64,000 bases of DNA from Burkholderia sp. GAS332 (GCA_900142905.1 FSRV01000002.1:2356001-2420000); one strand, 5' to 3'. Numbered from the stretch's first letter, positions 45,285 through 55,002 are shown. Notes: generated from the letters alone by a model not told the origin. Program-made: numbers and translations.

Positions 45285-46016
45285 TCAGTACCTGAAGTAC
45301 AGCGTGCCCATGCCCGGACGGTCACCCGGGCGACTCTGTTTTTTGCTGCGCGCGGGCAGATCAATGTTCTGTACGTCCTGCCAGCCCAGCGCAGAAAATA
45401 CCGATTCCGCCATCCGTACGAACGGCATGAACTTCCATGACACGCTCAGCGCAATGAGACCGAGCAATGCAGTTCCTAGCCCCCCGCCCCCCGCGCAGCC
45501 GATAAGAACCCCATCCCATGGAACCTGTGGCTCCCCCAGACGACATGCCAAAACAAACGGAATAAACGCTATCACGGCGAGCAACGATGAGATGTACAAC
45601 CAGTACCTGACCGAAGCTCTGAAATGCGCGCGCCGGCCCCGCGAACAATGAGGATGAAGCGCGATTATTCTGTCAGCATGCCTGAGTATCGCGAACGCCC
45701 AATAGCCATTGGCGCCGCGCTCGGCCAGCACTTCCACTTCATCACCTTCCGCGAACGGCGACCACGTGAGCACCCCTTCCACTTTCTCGCCATCAAGCTC
45801 GAACTCCACCTGATCGGCCTGCTCCCGCGTGCCGTTCATACCCGCCAGACCAATCGCGCCGCCCGATCCTCCCAGCGCCGCGGCAACTGCCGTAAGCCCC
45901 GCCCGCTGCCGCATGCCGTCGTTCAGCAGGAAGTCCCTGACGATGCGGGTCTTCCGGTAGTTCGTCATATTGCCGCGCAGCAGCACCGCGCGGGTTGTAT
46001 TCGATTCGTTACTCAT
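45285..46016 (-). CDS. Membrane protein, probable immunity to the VasX-like effector
   Basis: A 243-residue protein with a soluble N-terminal half (about 1-130) and at least two helices (about 138-160, YISSLLAVIAFIPFVLACRLG, and 168-192). Its start overlaps the effector stop by 8 bases. Immunity proteins of pore-forming type VI effectors such as TsiV2 are membrane proteins encoded just downstream of the effector, so that role is inferred; some databases call this type a putative type VI effector, which I cannot rule out. The N-terminus contains a fold-like segment EFELDGEKVEGVLTWSPFAEGDEVEVL. Confidence 0.65.
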   Translation of the reverse strand: MSNESNTTRAVLLRGNMTNYRKTRIVRDFLLNDGMRQRAGLTAVAAALGGSGGAIGLAGMNGTREQADQVEFELDGEKVEGVLTWSPFAEGDEVEVLAERGANGYWAFAILRHADRIIALHPHCSRGRRAHFRASVRYWLYISSLLAVIAFIPFVLACRLGEPQVPWDGVLIGCAGGGGLGTALLGLIALSVSWKFMPFVRMAESVFSALGWQDVQNIDLPARSKKQSRPGDRPGMGTLYFRY

Positions 46017-49000
46017 TCCACATCCCCGTCTTTGATACCGCTATGCCAGACAACGCGTCATCTTCCTTCAACCCCACCGCCACCAATGCCTTCTGAAACG
46101 CTTCACCCTGCTGCTTTGCCATCCTGTACTCCGGGTCAATACCGAATGCCGATTTTGCGCAGGCATCCTGCAGTTCGTTGGGTGAGAGCCACCAGATGAG
46201 AATCTGGATACCGACGATGACCACCTGCACCTCCCAAGTACCCAGAAATAGCAGCGCTCGCCCCACGATCAGCACCCCGGCGCGTTCGACTGCAACATCA
46301 ACCGCAACTGTGCCGGCCGCAATGGCCACCCGCTCCGCAGTCGCAGCCACCACGCTCTCGCCCATGCGCTCAAGCAAGACCAGCTTCAACCTGCCACCAG
46401 TGACCTGACCGGCGATGCGTACCAGTAGGGGGGCGGATGTACTAAGACCCGACAGCATCGCGCCCGCACCGAGCATGCTCTTGGCCCCATACAAGAACAT
46501 CACGCCGTACTGGCGCCTGTTGTATGCCGACGCGCCCTCAACCCCATCCAACGCCGCCCCCACCCCCGCCGCCACAGCCCCAAACAACCCACCCAGCGCC
46601 GCCATAGCCTTCGCAGTCCGAACAAGATGCAGCGCATCCGCCGGCTTAAGCGCAATCTGCGCTACCGCACCCGCCACCGAAAACGCTGCCGCAACAAGCT
46701 GCGCATACTCCTTACCGTTCTTGTCCGCCTGAGCTAGCAGCTTCATAAAGCTCGCGAGCTCAATCAGGCCAATCACACCCGCGAGCCCGACCTTGGCTCT
46801 AAGCTCGCCCCCTTGCTCGCCCGTCTTCAGCGCGGCCCACTGTTCCCGTACTACACGCGCGCCATTGGAATTCGCCACCGCATGACTCGCGGCCACGAAC
46901 GATTCGGACGGTGTCCACCCCGCGACCGACTGGTTCAGGAACTCCGAGAGGAACTGCGCGCGAATCTGCGGCTCGAACTGCGCCTGCTGCGCGACAAGCT
47001 GGACCGCGTCGTTGCCGTTCACACCCGCACGCGTCAGAAACACCACCCGGATCACGGACTCACCCACGCAGTTGCCCAACGCCTCGACATAGAATTGCTT
47101 GAAGAACCGGCTACCCGCCGTCACGATCAGCTTGTCGACCTCCGAGTCGTGCAACACCTTGTCGCCCGGCGTGACAGCAATGCCGACCGTCAACGGTTCC
47201 ATCTTTTCGTAGAACTCGATGAAGTTCTTCAGCTTCTCGGATGCCTCCACAAACCACTTTGCGCCGTCTCCGCCTTTGTCGAGCAGCGTTTTCTTGTGCT
47301 TGCTCGCCACCGTCAAGGCCTGCTCCAGAGCCAGTTTCGGTTGCTTCTGGTTGCGCGCCACCACACGCCAGAGAATGCTCTCCGCCTTCGTCGGATGGAG
47401 ATGGCTGATCAGCCTGTCAAGTACCGCTACGCCCTTTTCCTCCGAGTTCAATCCCAACACCGCGCTGCCGATCACGATCTCGTACGCCAGCCCGTCTGAC
47501 GCGTTGCTCTCGTCATAGTCGCCTAGCGTGTCCAGAAACAGTTGCGCCGAGACCCACGTGTCGAGGTCTGGCGTGCGAGCGCCCTGCAAAGCTAGCGCGT
47601 CTGCCTGGATGCGTTGGTAAAGCTCACGAAACACGTCGACGCGCAGCGGCAGAGGCTTGCCCGGCTGATCCGGCGAAAGATACTTTTGATACGGCTTCCA
47701 GTCGTGTACGGTGCGCACCGGTGTTTCTCTTTCGATCGCGGTGTCGCGTCGCGCCGCTGCGCCCGGCTTCGCGTCGATGTACTTCTGCGCGTCGCCGATG
47801 ACGTTCTCGCGAGCTTTCGCGTAGGCTTGCCGGGTCGCGGGATTCGCAGCCATCTGAGGGTTGCCCAACATCACCTGCATCTGCGTCAGCCGACGCTGAT
47901 AGCTACCCGGCACGCCATTGCGGCCCATCCAGTCCAGGTCGTCGTAGTACTCGCTAACCTGACCACGCTGCGCGGGCGCAGCCTTGGCCATTGCCTGGGC
48001 GCGCGCGGCCACCAGCGCCTTCTGGTCGTACCAGCCCGTACTGCCGGGCAATGCCGCGCTATGCGCGAACGTCGCCGCGTGACGTGCATTGGCCTCAACC
48101 GCCTGATGCACCATATCGATGTTCTGCAGCGCGTCGATCTGCAACTCGCGCTCGTCCGCGTACTGCACGAGGCGAGCGTTGGCGTCATTGCGGAAACCGT
48201 TTAGCTGATGCACGATGCCAACGGCGTCCCACAACGCGAGCATCATCGGCTTCGACGAGGCCGCAGACGATTTACCCTGCGCGTATGCAACCAGTTGTGC
48301 GGAGGGTGCGAGCGAGGCACTCGCCTCCTTCCTGTTGTGCATGCTCCAGGGGTAACAACTCGAACAGGCTCGCAATCCGTCCTTTCTGTACGCCCCTTTG
48401 TCGCCTGAGCTGACCTGGTCGGGCAGACGGCTGTATGGCAAATGCACGGGCTCGGCTGTGGTACCGGTCACGGCGACACCCGGCGCGTATTCGATGACAT
48501 GCTCGAGATTGCCCTGCGTCAGCAGGTCGACATGGCCGCCGGGGCTGGGTGCCTTGATCCATGCGGCAGGTTCGATCGGTTGCATACGCCCCTTGCGCAA
48601 GGCCACCGCGTCGGTGGCGCCAGAACTGCCGCCTCCCTTGTGCGCCGTACCGGCGTACCGCTCCAGCGTTTCGCGGCTCCATTTGTATTCGCTGAACGCA
48701 ACCCAGACGGTGCCGCACTGCGCCGGCCGGTCGATCACGAAATACTGCTGCCGCAACGCGCTGTGGCCGCTGCGCGTGCACGCCTGAGGGGCGTCGAGAT
48801 AACGTGCCGAATGCACGTCCGGCTGCTTCTGCAGGATGCCGTCGGGCGCGACCGAATAGACTTCCCAGTAGTGATTGCCGCGCGGCCCCTTCTCATAGAA
48901 GAGGTACACGAACCCCTTTCGCAGTCGGCGCAAGGCGTAGCGGCTTTCAGTGAGAGAGCAGTCCCTGACCCGCGCGCCGCTGAACGGTCCGAGATCGGGA

Positions 49001-49098
49001 GCGGTGAAATCCTTCGGCACCACTGCATAACGCGTCGCATACACGACCAGACCCGTCGCCTTGCACACATCGCACATGTCTTCGTTTTGAGCTGTCAT
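46009..49098 (-). CDS. VasX-like pore-forming type VI effector
   Basis: A 1029-residue protein. The N-terminal region (about 1-180: CDVCKATGLVVYATRYAVVP, then LRRLRKGFVYLFYE) fits the VasX N-terminal domain that targets effectors to the spike. The middle is alpha-helical, and the last 250 residues hold several hydrophobic segments (GLFGAVAAGVGAALDG, GAKSMLGAGAMLSGL, WEVQVVIVGIQILIWWLSP), as expected for a colicin-like pore. It starts 3 bases after the DUF4123 adaptor stop and overlaps the membrane protein downstream. Target would be the bacterial or eukaryotic plasma membrane; no catalytic motif is seen. Confidence 0.82.
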   Translation of the reverse strand: MTAQNEDMCDVCKATGLVVYATRYAVVPKDFTAPDLGPFSGARVRDCSLTESRYALRRLRKGFVYLFYEKGPRGNHYWEVYSVAPDGILQKQPDVHSARYLDAPQACTRSGHSALRQQYFVIDRPAQCGTVWVAFSEYKWSRETLERYAGTAHKGGGSSGATDAVALRKGRMQPIEPAAWIKAPSPGGHVDLLTQGNLEHVIEYAPGVAVTGTTAEPVHLPYSRLPDQVSSGDKGAYRKDGLRACSSCYPWSMHNRKEASASLAPSAQLVAYAQGKSSAASSKPMMLALWDAVGIVHQLNGFRNDANARLVQYADERELQIDALQNIDMVHQAVEANARHAATFAHSAALPGSTGWYDQKALVAARAQAMAKAAPAQRGQVSEYYDDLDWMGRNGVPGSYQRRLTQMQVMLGNPQMAANPATRQAYAKARENVIGDAQKYIDAKPGAAARRDTAIERETPVRTVHDWKPYQKYLSPDQPGKPLPLRVDVFRELYQRIQADALALQGARTPDLDTWVSAQLFLDTLGDYDESNASDGLAYEIVIGSAVLGLNSEEKGVAVLDRLISHLHPTKAESILWRVVARNQKQPKLALEQALTVASKHKKTLLDKGGDGAKWFVEASEKLKNFIEFYEKMEPLTVGIAVTPGDKVLHDSEVDKLIVTAGSRFFKQFYVEALGNCVGESVIRVVFLTRAGVNGNDAVQLVAQQAQFEPQIRAQFLSEFLNQSVAGWTPSESFVAASHAVANSNGARVVREQWAALKTGEQGGELRAKVGLAGVIGLIELASFMKLLAQADKNGKEYAQLVAAAFSVAGAVAQIALKPADALHLVRTAKAMAALGGLFGAVAAGVGAALDGVEGASAYNRRQYGVMFLYGAKSMLGAGAMLSGLSTSAPLLVRIAGQVTGGRLKLVLLERMGESVVAATAERVAIAAGTVAVDVAVERAGVLIVGRALLFLGTWEVQVVIVGIQILIWWLSPNELQDACAKSAFGIDPEYRMAKQQGEAFQKALVAVGLKEDDALSGIAVSKTGMWNE

Positions 49099-49101
49099 TC
49101 A

Positions 49102-50121
49102 CTACGCCTTCTGGAATCCTGGTTCATCGGCTCCCGATGCCCGCACCTCGTGCCAGTCACGCTCGCTCACAGCGGCTGTCACTCGCGCGTAAAGCATGTC
49201 GGGCGCTACGTTTCGCAACGCGCGCCGAATCCGCGGGTGACCGTCGAAGTCCGGCCGTACACTCAGCGCGTGCCACGCGAACAAGACCAGGTCATCGTCA
49301 TCGCTCAATCCATAGCCGCGCGCACGCTGCAAGGCATCCGCCAATTTCGTGAAAATCGCCAGACTCACCGGAATGCCCTCGTACCGCGCCCGGCTCCACG
49401 CACGATTGATGGCGCGGACATTCGCGAGGGCGTCCCATTGCGACGCGGTAAACGACAACCCCGTGCTTTCGGTCGCCGCCCCGGCTGACGCGTCACAACG
49501 ATGGGCGCTGCAGCGTTGCCAGCGATCCACGACATACCAATCGTCGACCGGACCCAGTACCTGTCGCCGCTGTGCGGTCGAGCAAACCTGCCAGATGCCG
49601 TCGAATGCGGCGGGATCGTGAAGCCCGAGCAGGCAGCGGCCGCTGCGTGGGCGGCGTTGTAGCGCCACATGGCCGAGATGGGCAGCGACTTCGCCGGGCG
49701 TCGCGTAGCTGAAGAGAAAAGCGCCGATTCGGTGGCCTTGACCGTTTTGTAGCGCCTGCGGCTGCCAGTCGGACACAGCCATATCCACCGCCGCCAAAAA
49801 CACGCCCGCCGAGGTTGCCCGATCGAGGTCAAGCTCAATGAGCGTCGGGCAATAAGCCGGATCGAGCCGGGGGTGCCGGATCGGAATCGCCTCAATTGCG
49901 GCGCCGTCCTCCCTGAGCGCTTCCAGTTGTGCATCCGTGAATGCGTGAGGTATCGTCGGCCCGATAAGGAGCAGGATGCGAGGTGAACCATGCGAATCCG
50001 CCTCGCTGCGCAATTGCTCCGCGAGTTGAACCGCGGTGATGTCTGCCCCGGAAAACAGACTATCGGCATCAGAAGTGCCGGCCGGATTGGCCGATACGGA
50101 CATAGAGGTGAAGATGCTCAC
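49102..50121 (-). CDS. DUF4123 type VI effector adaptor/chaperone
   Basis: A 339-residue protein of the DUF4123 (Tap/TEC) kind, which loads effectors onto the VgrG tip and is usually encoded between vgrG and the effector, as here. Typical segments are RILLLIGPTIPHAF, CPTLIELDLDRA and the C-terminal RPDFDGHPRIRRALRNV. The start is uncertain: the GTG at 50121 comes 10 bases after the VgrG stop, while ATG at 50103 is an alternative; longer in-frame starts would lie inside vgrG. Cotranscription with VgrG and the effector is clear. Confidence 0.8.
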   Translation of the reverse strand: MSIFTSMSVSANPAGTSDADSLFSGADITAVQLAEQLRSEADSHGSPRILLLIGPTIPHAFTDAQLEALREDGAAIEAIPIRHPRLDPAYCPTLIELDLDRATSAGVFLAAVDMAVSDWQPQALQNGQGHRIGAFLFSYATPGEVAAHLGHVALQRRPRSGRCLLGLHDPAAFDGIWQVCSTAQRRQVLGPVDDWYVVDRWQRCSAHRCDASAGAATESTGLSFTASQWDALANVRAINRAWSRARYEGIPVSLAIFTKLADALQRARGYGLSDDDDLVLFAWHALSVRPDFDGHPRIRRALRNVAPDMLYARVTAAVSERDWHEVRASGADEPGFQKA

Positions 50122-50131
50122 GCGTGGATTC

Positions 50132-52480
50132 TCATAGGTCGATGTAGGCCGGGCTGCTCGCGATCGCGTCGCGCAAACTTTGCGGGCAGCCTGGGGGGTG
50201 AACGAACCTGGGAGGAGCCTCTCGCATGGACGCGGCATCGACCATGTCCCAGGACGCACACTTTTCCAGTATGTCGCCCGACGTACCGTTCTCGATGCGG
50301 CTAGCGTTGATCTTGATGTACGAACCGCCAGCGCCGATCCACACTTCCTTCTCGGCAGTCAGGATGAGTTTTCCGTCCGTGCTGGTGATCGTCACGTCCT
50401 TCAGGGCAGCCAAATCCAACGCGTCGCCCTGGGCCTGGATCTCCACCTTGCCCTTGGACGCGAACAGCTTGATGCCGAATTTCTGCGCGTACACGGATAC
50501 AAGTTCGCCGGCCGCCAACGTGAAGCGCTTCAGCACCCCAATATCAGCATTGCCACCCGCCGTGGCTATCAGGTTCTGCGCGGCGCTCAGTTGCAGGTCC
50601 TCGCCCGAGACCACGCCAACACCTGCCGGCGCACTCATCAACACGCCGGCCTGCCTGAGTCCCTTGAGCGTGTCACTGAGAAAGGTCCGCTGCTTGTCCA
50701 CTTCCGCTGCGTGCGCCTGAGCCACCTGCACGGCGTCAGCCAGCACCTGCATCTGTTGTAGCGCCTGGTCGAGCAGCGCCTGCGCAGCCTGCATGTCCAG
50801 TTGCTGACCGGCTGCGCTCGGCTGGTCATCCGCAGAAATGAACACCCCCTTTCCGCCGCGAATCGCGCCCCACCCCGACGTGCGAAGCTCAAAACCCTCC
50901 CCCCTTTTCTGCTTCTTGCTGTCGACCAGATACCCGAGATTCAACTGGCTCTTGCCCGAATGCTCAGTGGAAAGCTTGATGCTCTCGTAGCCCTTCCAGT
51001 CCTCCATGCGCAGCTTGTTGTTCGCCTGTGTACGGATCGCGTTGCGCGAGAGCCACCGGTCCTGATTCGTGATCAGGTCCACCGCCTGGCTGTGATGATG
51101 GAACTGCGAGATGTACGGCTTGTTGGGGTCCCCATCCCTGAATTCCAGTACTGCTTCGTCGTTGTGTAGCGCCGGGAAGTGGAAGCCCGTCTGCAGGCGG
51201 CCCGCGAAGGGTTTGGCGAGCCGCAGCGGCACGCTTTCGCCGCCCGGATTCCATTCGTCAAAATCCAGGTCGAAGCGCACCGTGTAATAGCCCTGCTGGG
51301 TCAGGTACGCGTACTCGTAATTGCTGGGAGAGGTCACCCGCGCGCTCAGCGTGCCGGTGATCTTCGGCCACGTATCCTCTTCAAGCTTCAGCCGGAAGCG
51401 CCGGTCTGCCGGGATCGCCCTGTAGCTGTTGCGGTATGCCTGATCACGCGCTCCGGTATGTGTGACCTCGATGACCATCTGGCCGTTGGGCGCATCCGGC
51501 AGATCCTCGTCCATGTGCAGGATGCGCGCCGGGCGCAGGTCGAGCACGTTGCTCTCGCCTTCGTAGATGACCTGCCAGGCAATCGCCGCCTCATGGCGCA
51601 ACTGTGCTTCCCACTTCGCCCCGTCCTGGTCAAGGTGATGCGTGCCGTAGATGTACGGCTGCCCGTAAGTCGTCGTGTCCTTCTTCGCAACGTTCGCGTC
51701 CGCCCTGAACCGCTCCCATGCCAGATCGGGGTTGTAATCGGCCACCATGATCGACTGCGGCACTGTATCCGCGTGCATCTCCAGCGCGAAGACCGATTCG
51801 ATTCCGGCTTCCAGCCCCGCCTTCTCGCGGTACGGCACCTTCAGTTCCGGCGTATAGAGATAGTGGTCCACGTCGTCCGCGAAGACGATCACGTCGCCGT
51901 GCTTGCCCTGCACGATATAGCTGTAGATCCCTTCTTTCTGCATCAGGATCTGGATATACCTTAAGTCCGTCGTCTGGTACTGGAAACGGAAGGCGTGCTG
52001 CGGATACTGGCGACGCAGGTTGAAGACGAACTGGTGGCCCTCGAAGCCGTGGAGGCGCAGGATCGCTTCCATGATCTGCGGCGAGGCCTGATGCTGATAG
52101 ATCCGGCTGGCCCGCACCAGTCCCAGTCGCGCGATATGTGCCTCAACCACAATGCGGTAGCTGCTGAAGTCCTTCGTCGTCTTCGTCCTGCTGAAGCGCG
52201 TGATGCACCCGGCGAACACGCGCGGTTCACTGCCGTCTGCCGGATCGATCGTGAAGGTGGCGTCGCGATTGAGATAGTCCCCTCGCGTGAGACTATCCGG
52301 GTGCGTAAGCTCGATGGTGATCCGGTACGGCTCGCCCATGCGCTCGACCGCCTTGAACGACACCACCGACAGTTCGCGGCTGTTGGCCGGCCCAGTCACG
52401 TCCAGAAAACACGATTGCCGCCCGGTAGTTGCCTTAGGATCTTTCGCGTACGTTCCGACATTCTTTAACAGATCTGCCAT
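50132..52480 (-). CDS. vgrG: VgrG spike protein with DUF2345 domain
   Basis: A 782-residue spike protein. The N-terminal gp27-like part (residues about 1-370) includes SFKAVERMGEPYRITIELTH; the gp5-like OB domain with GFHFPALHNDEAVLEF follows; DUF2345 covers about 540-700 (ending VYAQKFGIKLFASKGKVEIQ and QAQGDALDLAALKDVTITST). A C-terminal extension (DILEKCASWDMV to the end) lacks toxin signatures. ATG 52480 has GGAGGTGA 5 bases before it. As first gene of the seven-gene operon it defines the island; a promoter must lie in the A/T-rich DNA upstream. Confidence 0.95.
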   Translation of the reverse strand: MADLLKNVGTYAKDPKATTGRQSCFLDVTGPANSRELSVVSFKAVERMGEPYRITIELTHPDSLTRGDYLNRDATFTIDPADGSEPRVFAGCITRFSRTKTTKDFSSYRIVVEAHIARLGLVRASRIYQHQASPQIMEAILRLHGFEGHQFVFNLRRQYPQHAFRFQYQTTDLRYIQILMQKEGIYSYIVQGKHGDVIVFADDVDHYLYTPELKVPYREKAGLEAGIESVFALEMHADTVPQSIMVADYNPDLAWERFRADANVAKKDTTTYGQPYIYGTHHLDQDGAKWEAQLRHEAAIAWQVIYEGESNVLDLRPARILHMDEDLPDAPNGQMVIEVTHTGARDQAYRNSYRAIPADRRFRLKLEEDTWPKITGTLSARVTSPSNYEYAYLTQQGYYTVRFDLDFDEWNPGGESVPLRLAKPFAGRLQTGFHFPALHNDEAVLEFRDGDPNKPYISQFHHHSQAVDLITNQDRWLSRNAIRTQANNKLRMEDWKGYESIKLSTEHSGKSQLNLGYLVDSKKQKRGEGFELRTSGWGAIRGGKGVFISADDQPSAAGQQLDMQAAQALLDQALQQMQVLADAVQVAQAHAAEVDKQRTFLSDTLKGLRQAGVLMSAPAGVGVVSGEDLQLSAAQNLIATAGGNADIGVLKRFTLAAGELVSVYAQKFGIKLFASKGKVEIQAQGDALDLAALKDVTITSTDGKLILTAEKEVWIGAGGSYIKINASRIENGTSGDILEKCASWDMVDAASMREAPPRFVHPPGCPQSLRDAIASSPAYIDL

Positions 52481-52949
52481 TGCCTCACCTCCCTTTTTCT
52501 TACGCTCATCGGAATTCGACTGCGCAGCGCTCATTTCGAATTAACGTTTATGTTTTAGGTCAGGAAGGTAAACATTTTTCGCAGTCCTGTGAACTACATT
52601 CAAAATCCTTGTTGAATTTTGACAAGAATCACATTTTTCCTACAAACGCGCCCCGGAATATCGCGTTATTAAAGCTCGACTACGGACTCGATGACTCGTC
52701 GGAAATCGATCGACATCGCCGTCGAAGACGCCGGACCCGGCATGCTGCTGAACTTTATGATGCGTTGCGAACTGCGCCAGGCAGGACTGTTCCGGAATTA
52801 GCGGTTTGAGCCGAATCGAATTACCACCACCACGGCAACAATCTGTTCTCTTCTACCCGGCTATTCAGTTTTCATTGGCATCCCTACTATCCGCATTCAC
52901 ACGCCAAACACCGCACGCAGCAAGTACCACGACCCGTGAGCATCAGTCA
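52481..52949. other. A/T-rich upstream region of the type VI island and cytochrome b561 gene
   Basis: About 470 bases between two divergent genes. Bases 52535-52670 are clearly poorer in G+C than the window average. An inverted repeat CTTGT-N9-ACAAG lies at 52608-52626; on the minus strand it overlaps TTGTCA, a possible -35, but no good -10 follows. A 36-codon frame at 52691-52801 has no supporting evidence. I call no gene here. Confidence 0.5.
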
Positions 52950-53504
52950 ATGAAACCCCACCCATCAGACGTCAAGCACTACAGCGGCCCTGCTATCGCC
53001 TTGCACTGGCTAATCGCATTGCTGATCATCTGCGGGTTCTATATCGGCTGGATCATGACCGATATCCATGGCTTCACGCCCACCAAGCTGAAGTACTTCT
53101 CGTGGCACAAATGGATCGGCGTGACGGTCTTCGTGCTCGCCGTGGCGCGCGTGCTGTGGCGCGCCACTCACCGCGCGCCGGCGCTCGATAGCGCAACACC
53201 CCCGTGGCAGAAGGCTGCCGCCCATCTCGTGCACGGCGTGCTCTACGTCCTGATGCTGGCGATTCCGCTGTCCGGTTACTTCTATAGTTCGGCCTCGGGC
53301 ATTCAGGTGGTGTACCTCGGCATCGTGCCGCTGCCCACCCTGATCGGCCCGGACCAGGCGCTCAAGGCAAGCCTGCGCACGGTTCACGTGCTGCTCAATT
53401 ACACGTTGCTGGCGCTCGTTGCCATGCACATACTCGCGGCGCTCAAGCATCAATTCGTCGACCGCGACGGATTACTCGCACGGATGATTCCGTTCCTCAA
53501 GTAA
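52950..53504 (+). CDS. Cytochrome b561
   Basis: A 184-residue membrane cytochrome with four helices and haem-ligand histidines in IALHWLIALLI, SWHKWIGVTVF, AHLVHGVLYVLML and VHVLLNYTLLALVAMH. It transfers electrons between quinol and periplasmic acceptors. The ATG at 52950 (MKPHPSDVKHYSG) is the normal start for this family although the frame runs back to 52806. Two YceI genes follow on the same strand, the arrangement of yceJ-yceI in enterobacteria. Confidence 0.92.
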   Translation: MKPHPSDVKHYSGPAIALHWLIALLIICGFYIGWIMTDIHGFTPTKLKYFSWHKWIGVTVFVLAVARVLWRATHRAPALDSATPPWQKAAAHLVHGVLYVLMLAIPLSGYFYSSASGIQVVYLGIVPLPTLIGPDQALKASLRTVHVLLNYTLLALVAMHILAALKHQFVDRDGLLARMIPFLK

Positions 53505-53611
53505 CCCACGAGTAATCCACCAGTAACAGGCGATTGGCTACAGCCTGTTGGCAATTTAATTCCCAACGGTGTGCAATGAGCGCGCGTGGGTTCGATAGGA
53601 TGCGTACCACT

Positions 53612-54175
53612 ATGAAATCAAACTTTTACCACTCCATTCTGGCCGGCGTCGCCGCTCTCTCCTTCTTCGGCGCAGGCCTTGCGCACGCCGATGTCGACAC
53701 GAGCAAAAGCAGCGTCATCGCGACGACGAAGCAGATGAACGTGCCGGTGGACGGCAAATTCAGGAAGTTTTCGGCGCAGCTGAATTTCGATCCGGCCAAG
53801 CCGACCGCCGGCAGCGCCAACGTGTCGATCGACACCAGCAGCTACGACCTCGGCGCGGACGACTACAACAAGCAGGCCCAGGATAAGGAATGGTTCGATA
53901 GCGCCACCTATCCGGCCGCGACGTTCGTCTCGAGCGCGATCGCGCCGGCCGGCGGCAACCAGTACAAGATCACCGGCAAGCTCACCATCAAAGGTAAATC
54001 GCAAACCGTCGTGGTGCCGGTCACCATCGCGAGCCAAGGCAACACGCAAACCTTCGACGGCTCCTTGCCGATCAAACGTTCGCAGTTCGATGTCGGCACG
54101 GGCGAATGGAAAGACACGTCGGTGGTCGCAGACGAAGTCGTCATCAAATTTCACATCGTCGCTTCGAAGAAGTAA
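53612..54175 (+). CDS. YceI-family periplasmic lipid-binding protein 1
   Basis: A 187-residue secreted lipocalin-like protein. The signal peptide ends at GLAHA; the mature chain reads DVDTSKSSVIATTKQMNVPV and contains the YceI features SIDTSSYDLGADDYNKQAQD, KEWFDSATYPAATF and GKLTIKGKSQTVVVPVTI. YceI proteins bind isoprenoids such as ubiquinone or polyprenyl chains. The ATG at 53612 (MKSNFYHS) is preferred to 53534; ATAGGATG lies 8-9 bases before it. It stands between cytochrome b561 and a second YceI gene. Confidence 0.9.
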   Translation: MKSNFYHSILAGVAALSFFGAGLAHADVDTSKSSVIATTKQMNVPVDGKFRKFSAQLNFDPAKPTAGSANVSIDTSSYDLGADDYNKQAQDKEWFDSATYPAATFVSSAIAPAGGNQYKITGKLTIKGKSQTVVVPVTIASQGNTQTFDGSLPIKRSQFDVGTGEWKDTSVVADEVVIKFHIVASKK

Positions 54176-54223
54176 CTGACAACACCAAAGCGTCGCAACA
54201 CTTTCTGAAACCTGGAGAATCAC

Positions 54224-54802
54224 TTGAAGAAGCAACTTTTGCTCGCCGCAGGCGTGCTCACCGCAGCCATGTCGTTTAACGCAATGGCCGCCGATACGTA
54301 TCAACTCGACCCGATGCACACCTACCCGAGCTTCGAGACCGACCACTTCGGCGGACTGTCGATCTGGCGCGGCAAGTTCACGAAGAGCAGTGGCACCGTG
54401 GTGCTGGATCGCGTAGCGAAGACCGGCACGGTGGACGTGACGATCGATATGAGCTCGGCGGATCTCGGTAACGACAAGCTCGACTCGGAACTGGCTACGG
54501 ACAAGTTCTTCGACGCAGCCAAGTACCCGACCGCGACCTACAAGGGCACGCAGATCCGCTTCGACGGCGACAAGCCGGTGGAAGTGATCGGCGCACTGAC
54601 CATGCATGGCGTGACCAAGCCGGTCAACCTGAAGATCGAATCGTTCAAGTGCATCATGAACCCGATGCTCAAGCGCGAAGTGTGCGGCACTGAAGCGACC
54701 GCGACGTTCAATCGCGACGATTTCGGCGTCGACTTCGGCAAAACCTACGGCTTCAAGATGCTGACCACGTTGAATATCCAGGCTGAAGGCATCAAGCAGT
54801 AA
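54224..54802 (+). CDS. YceI-family periplasmic lipid-binding protein 2
   Basis: A 192-residue protein beginning with TTG, preceded by CTGGAGAATCAC at good spacing. Signal peptide ends at AMA. Mature start [21 protein letters not shown] and later [29 protein letters not shown] and [14 protein letters not shown] are classic YceI. It is clearly distinct from the YceI protein just upstream, so this is an old pair rather than a fresh duplication. The two probably work with cytochrome b561 on a lipid-soluble redox carrier. Confidence 0.93.
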   Translation: MKKQLLLAAGVLTAAMSFNAMAADTYQLDPMHTYPSFETDHFGGLSIWRGKFTKSSGTVVLDRVAKTGTVDVTIDMSSADLGNDKLDSELATDKFFDAAKYPTATYKGTQIRFDGDKPVEVIGALTMHGVTKPVNLKIESFKCIMNPMLKREVCGTEATATFNRDDFGVDFGKTYGFKMLTTLNIQAEGIKQ

Positions 54803-54856
54803 TAGCTAGCTGCGCGGCCTGATTCGAGACATCGTTTCAGGCGCTGCGTCGGGCCA

Positions 54857-54894
54857 TTGCGGCAACGGGCGGAAAGACCGCCGCGTTGCCGCAA
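54857..54894. terminator. Strong hairpin between convergent genes, probable terminator
   Basis: TTGCGGCAACG (54857-54867) pairs exactly with CGTTGCCGCAA (54884-54894), and GCGG/CCGC extend it inside, leaving a loop of 5 bases. It lies about 50 bases past the YceI stop and 108 bases before the BON gene's stop, so it could serve both strands. No long T-run follows. Confidence 0.55.
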
Positions 54895-55002
54895 CCCGCT
54901 CCTATCTCCAGACGATGGCAGTGGTAATTGGGAACACGCATGGCGGGAAGTCGCTTTCTGCAGTCGCAAATGGCTCCGTAACAGACGCTTACTCACGAAT
55001 AA

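Noticed and set aside
52691..52801. 36-codon frame between vgrG and cytochrome b561
   Set aside because: No ribosome site, no relatives in view and shorter than any reliable signal.
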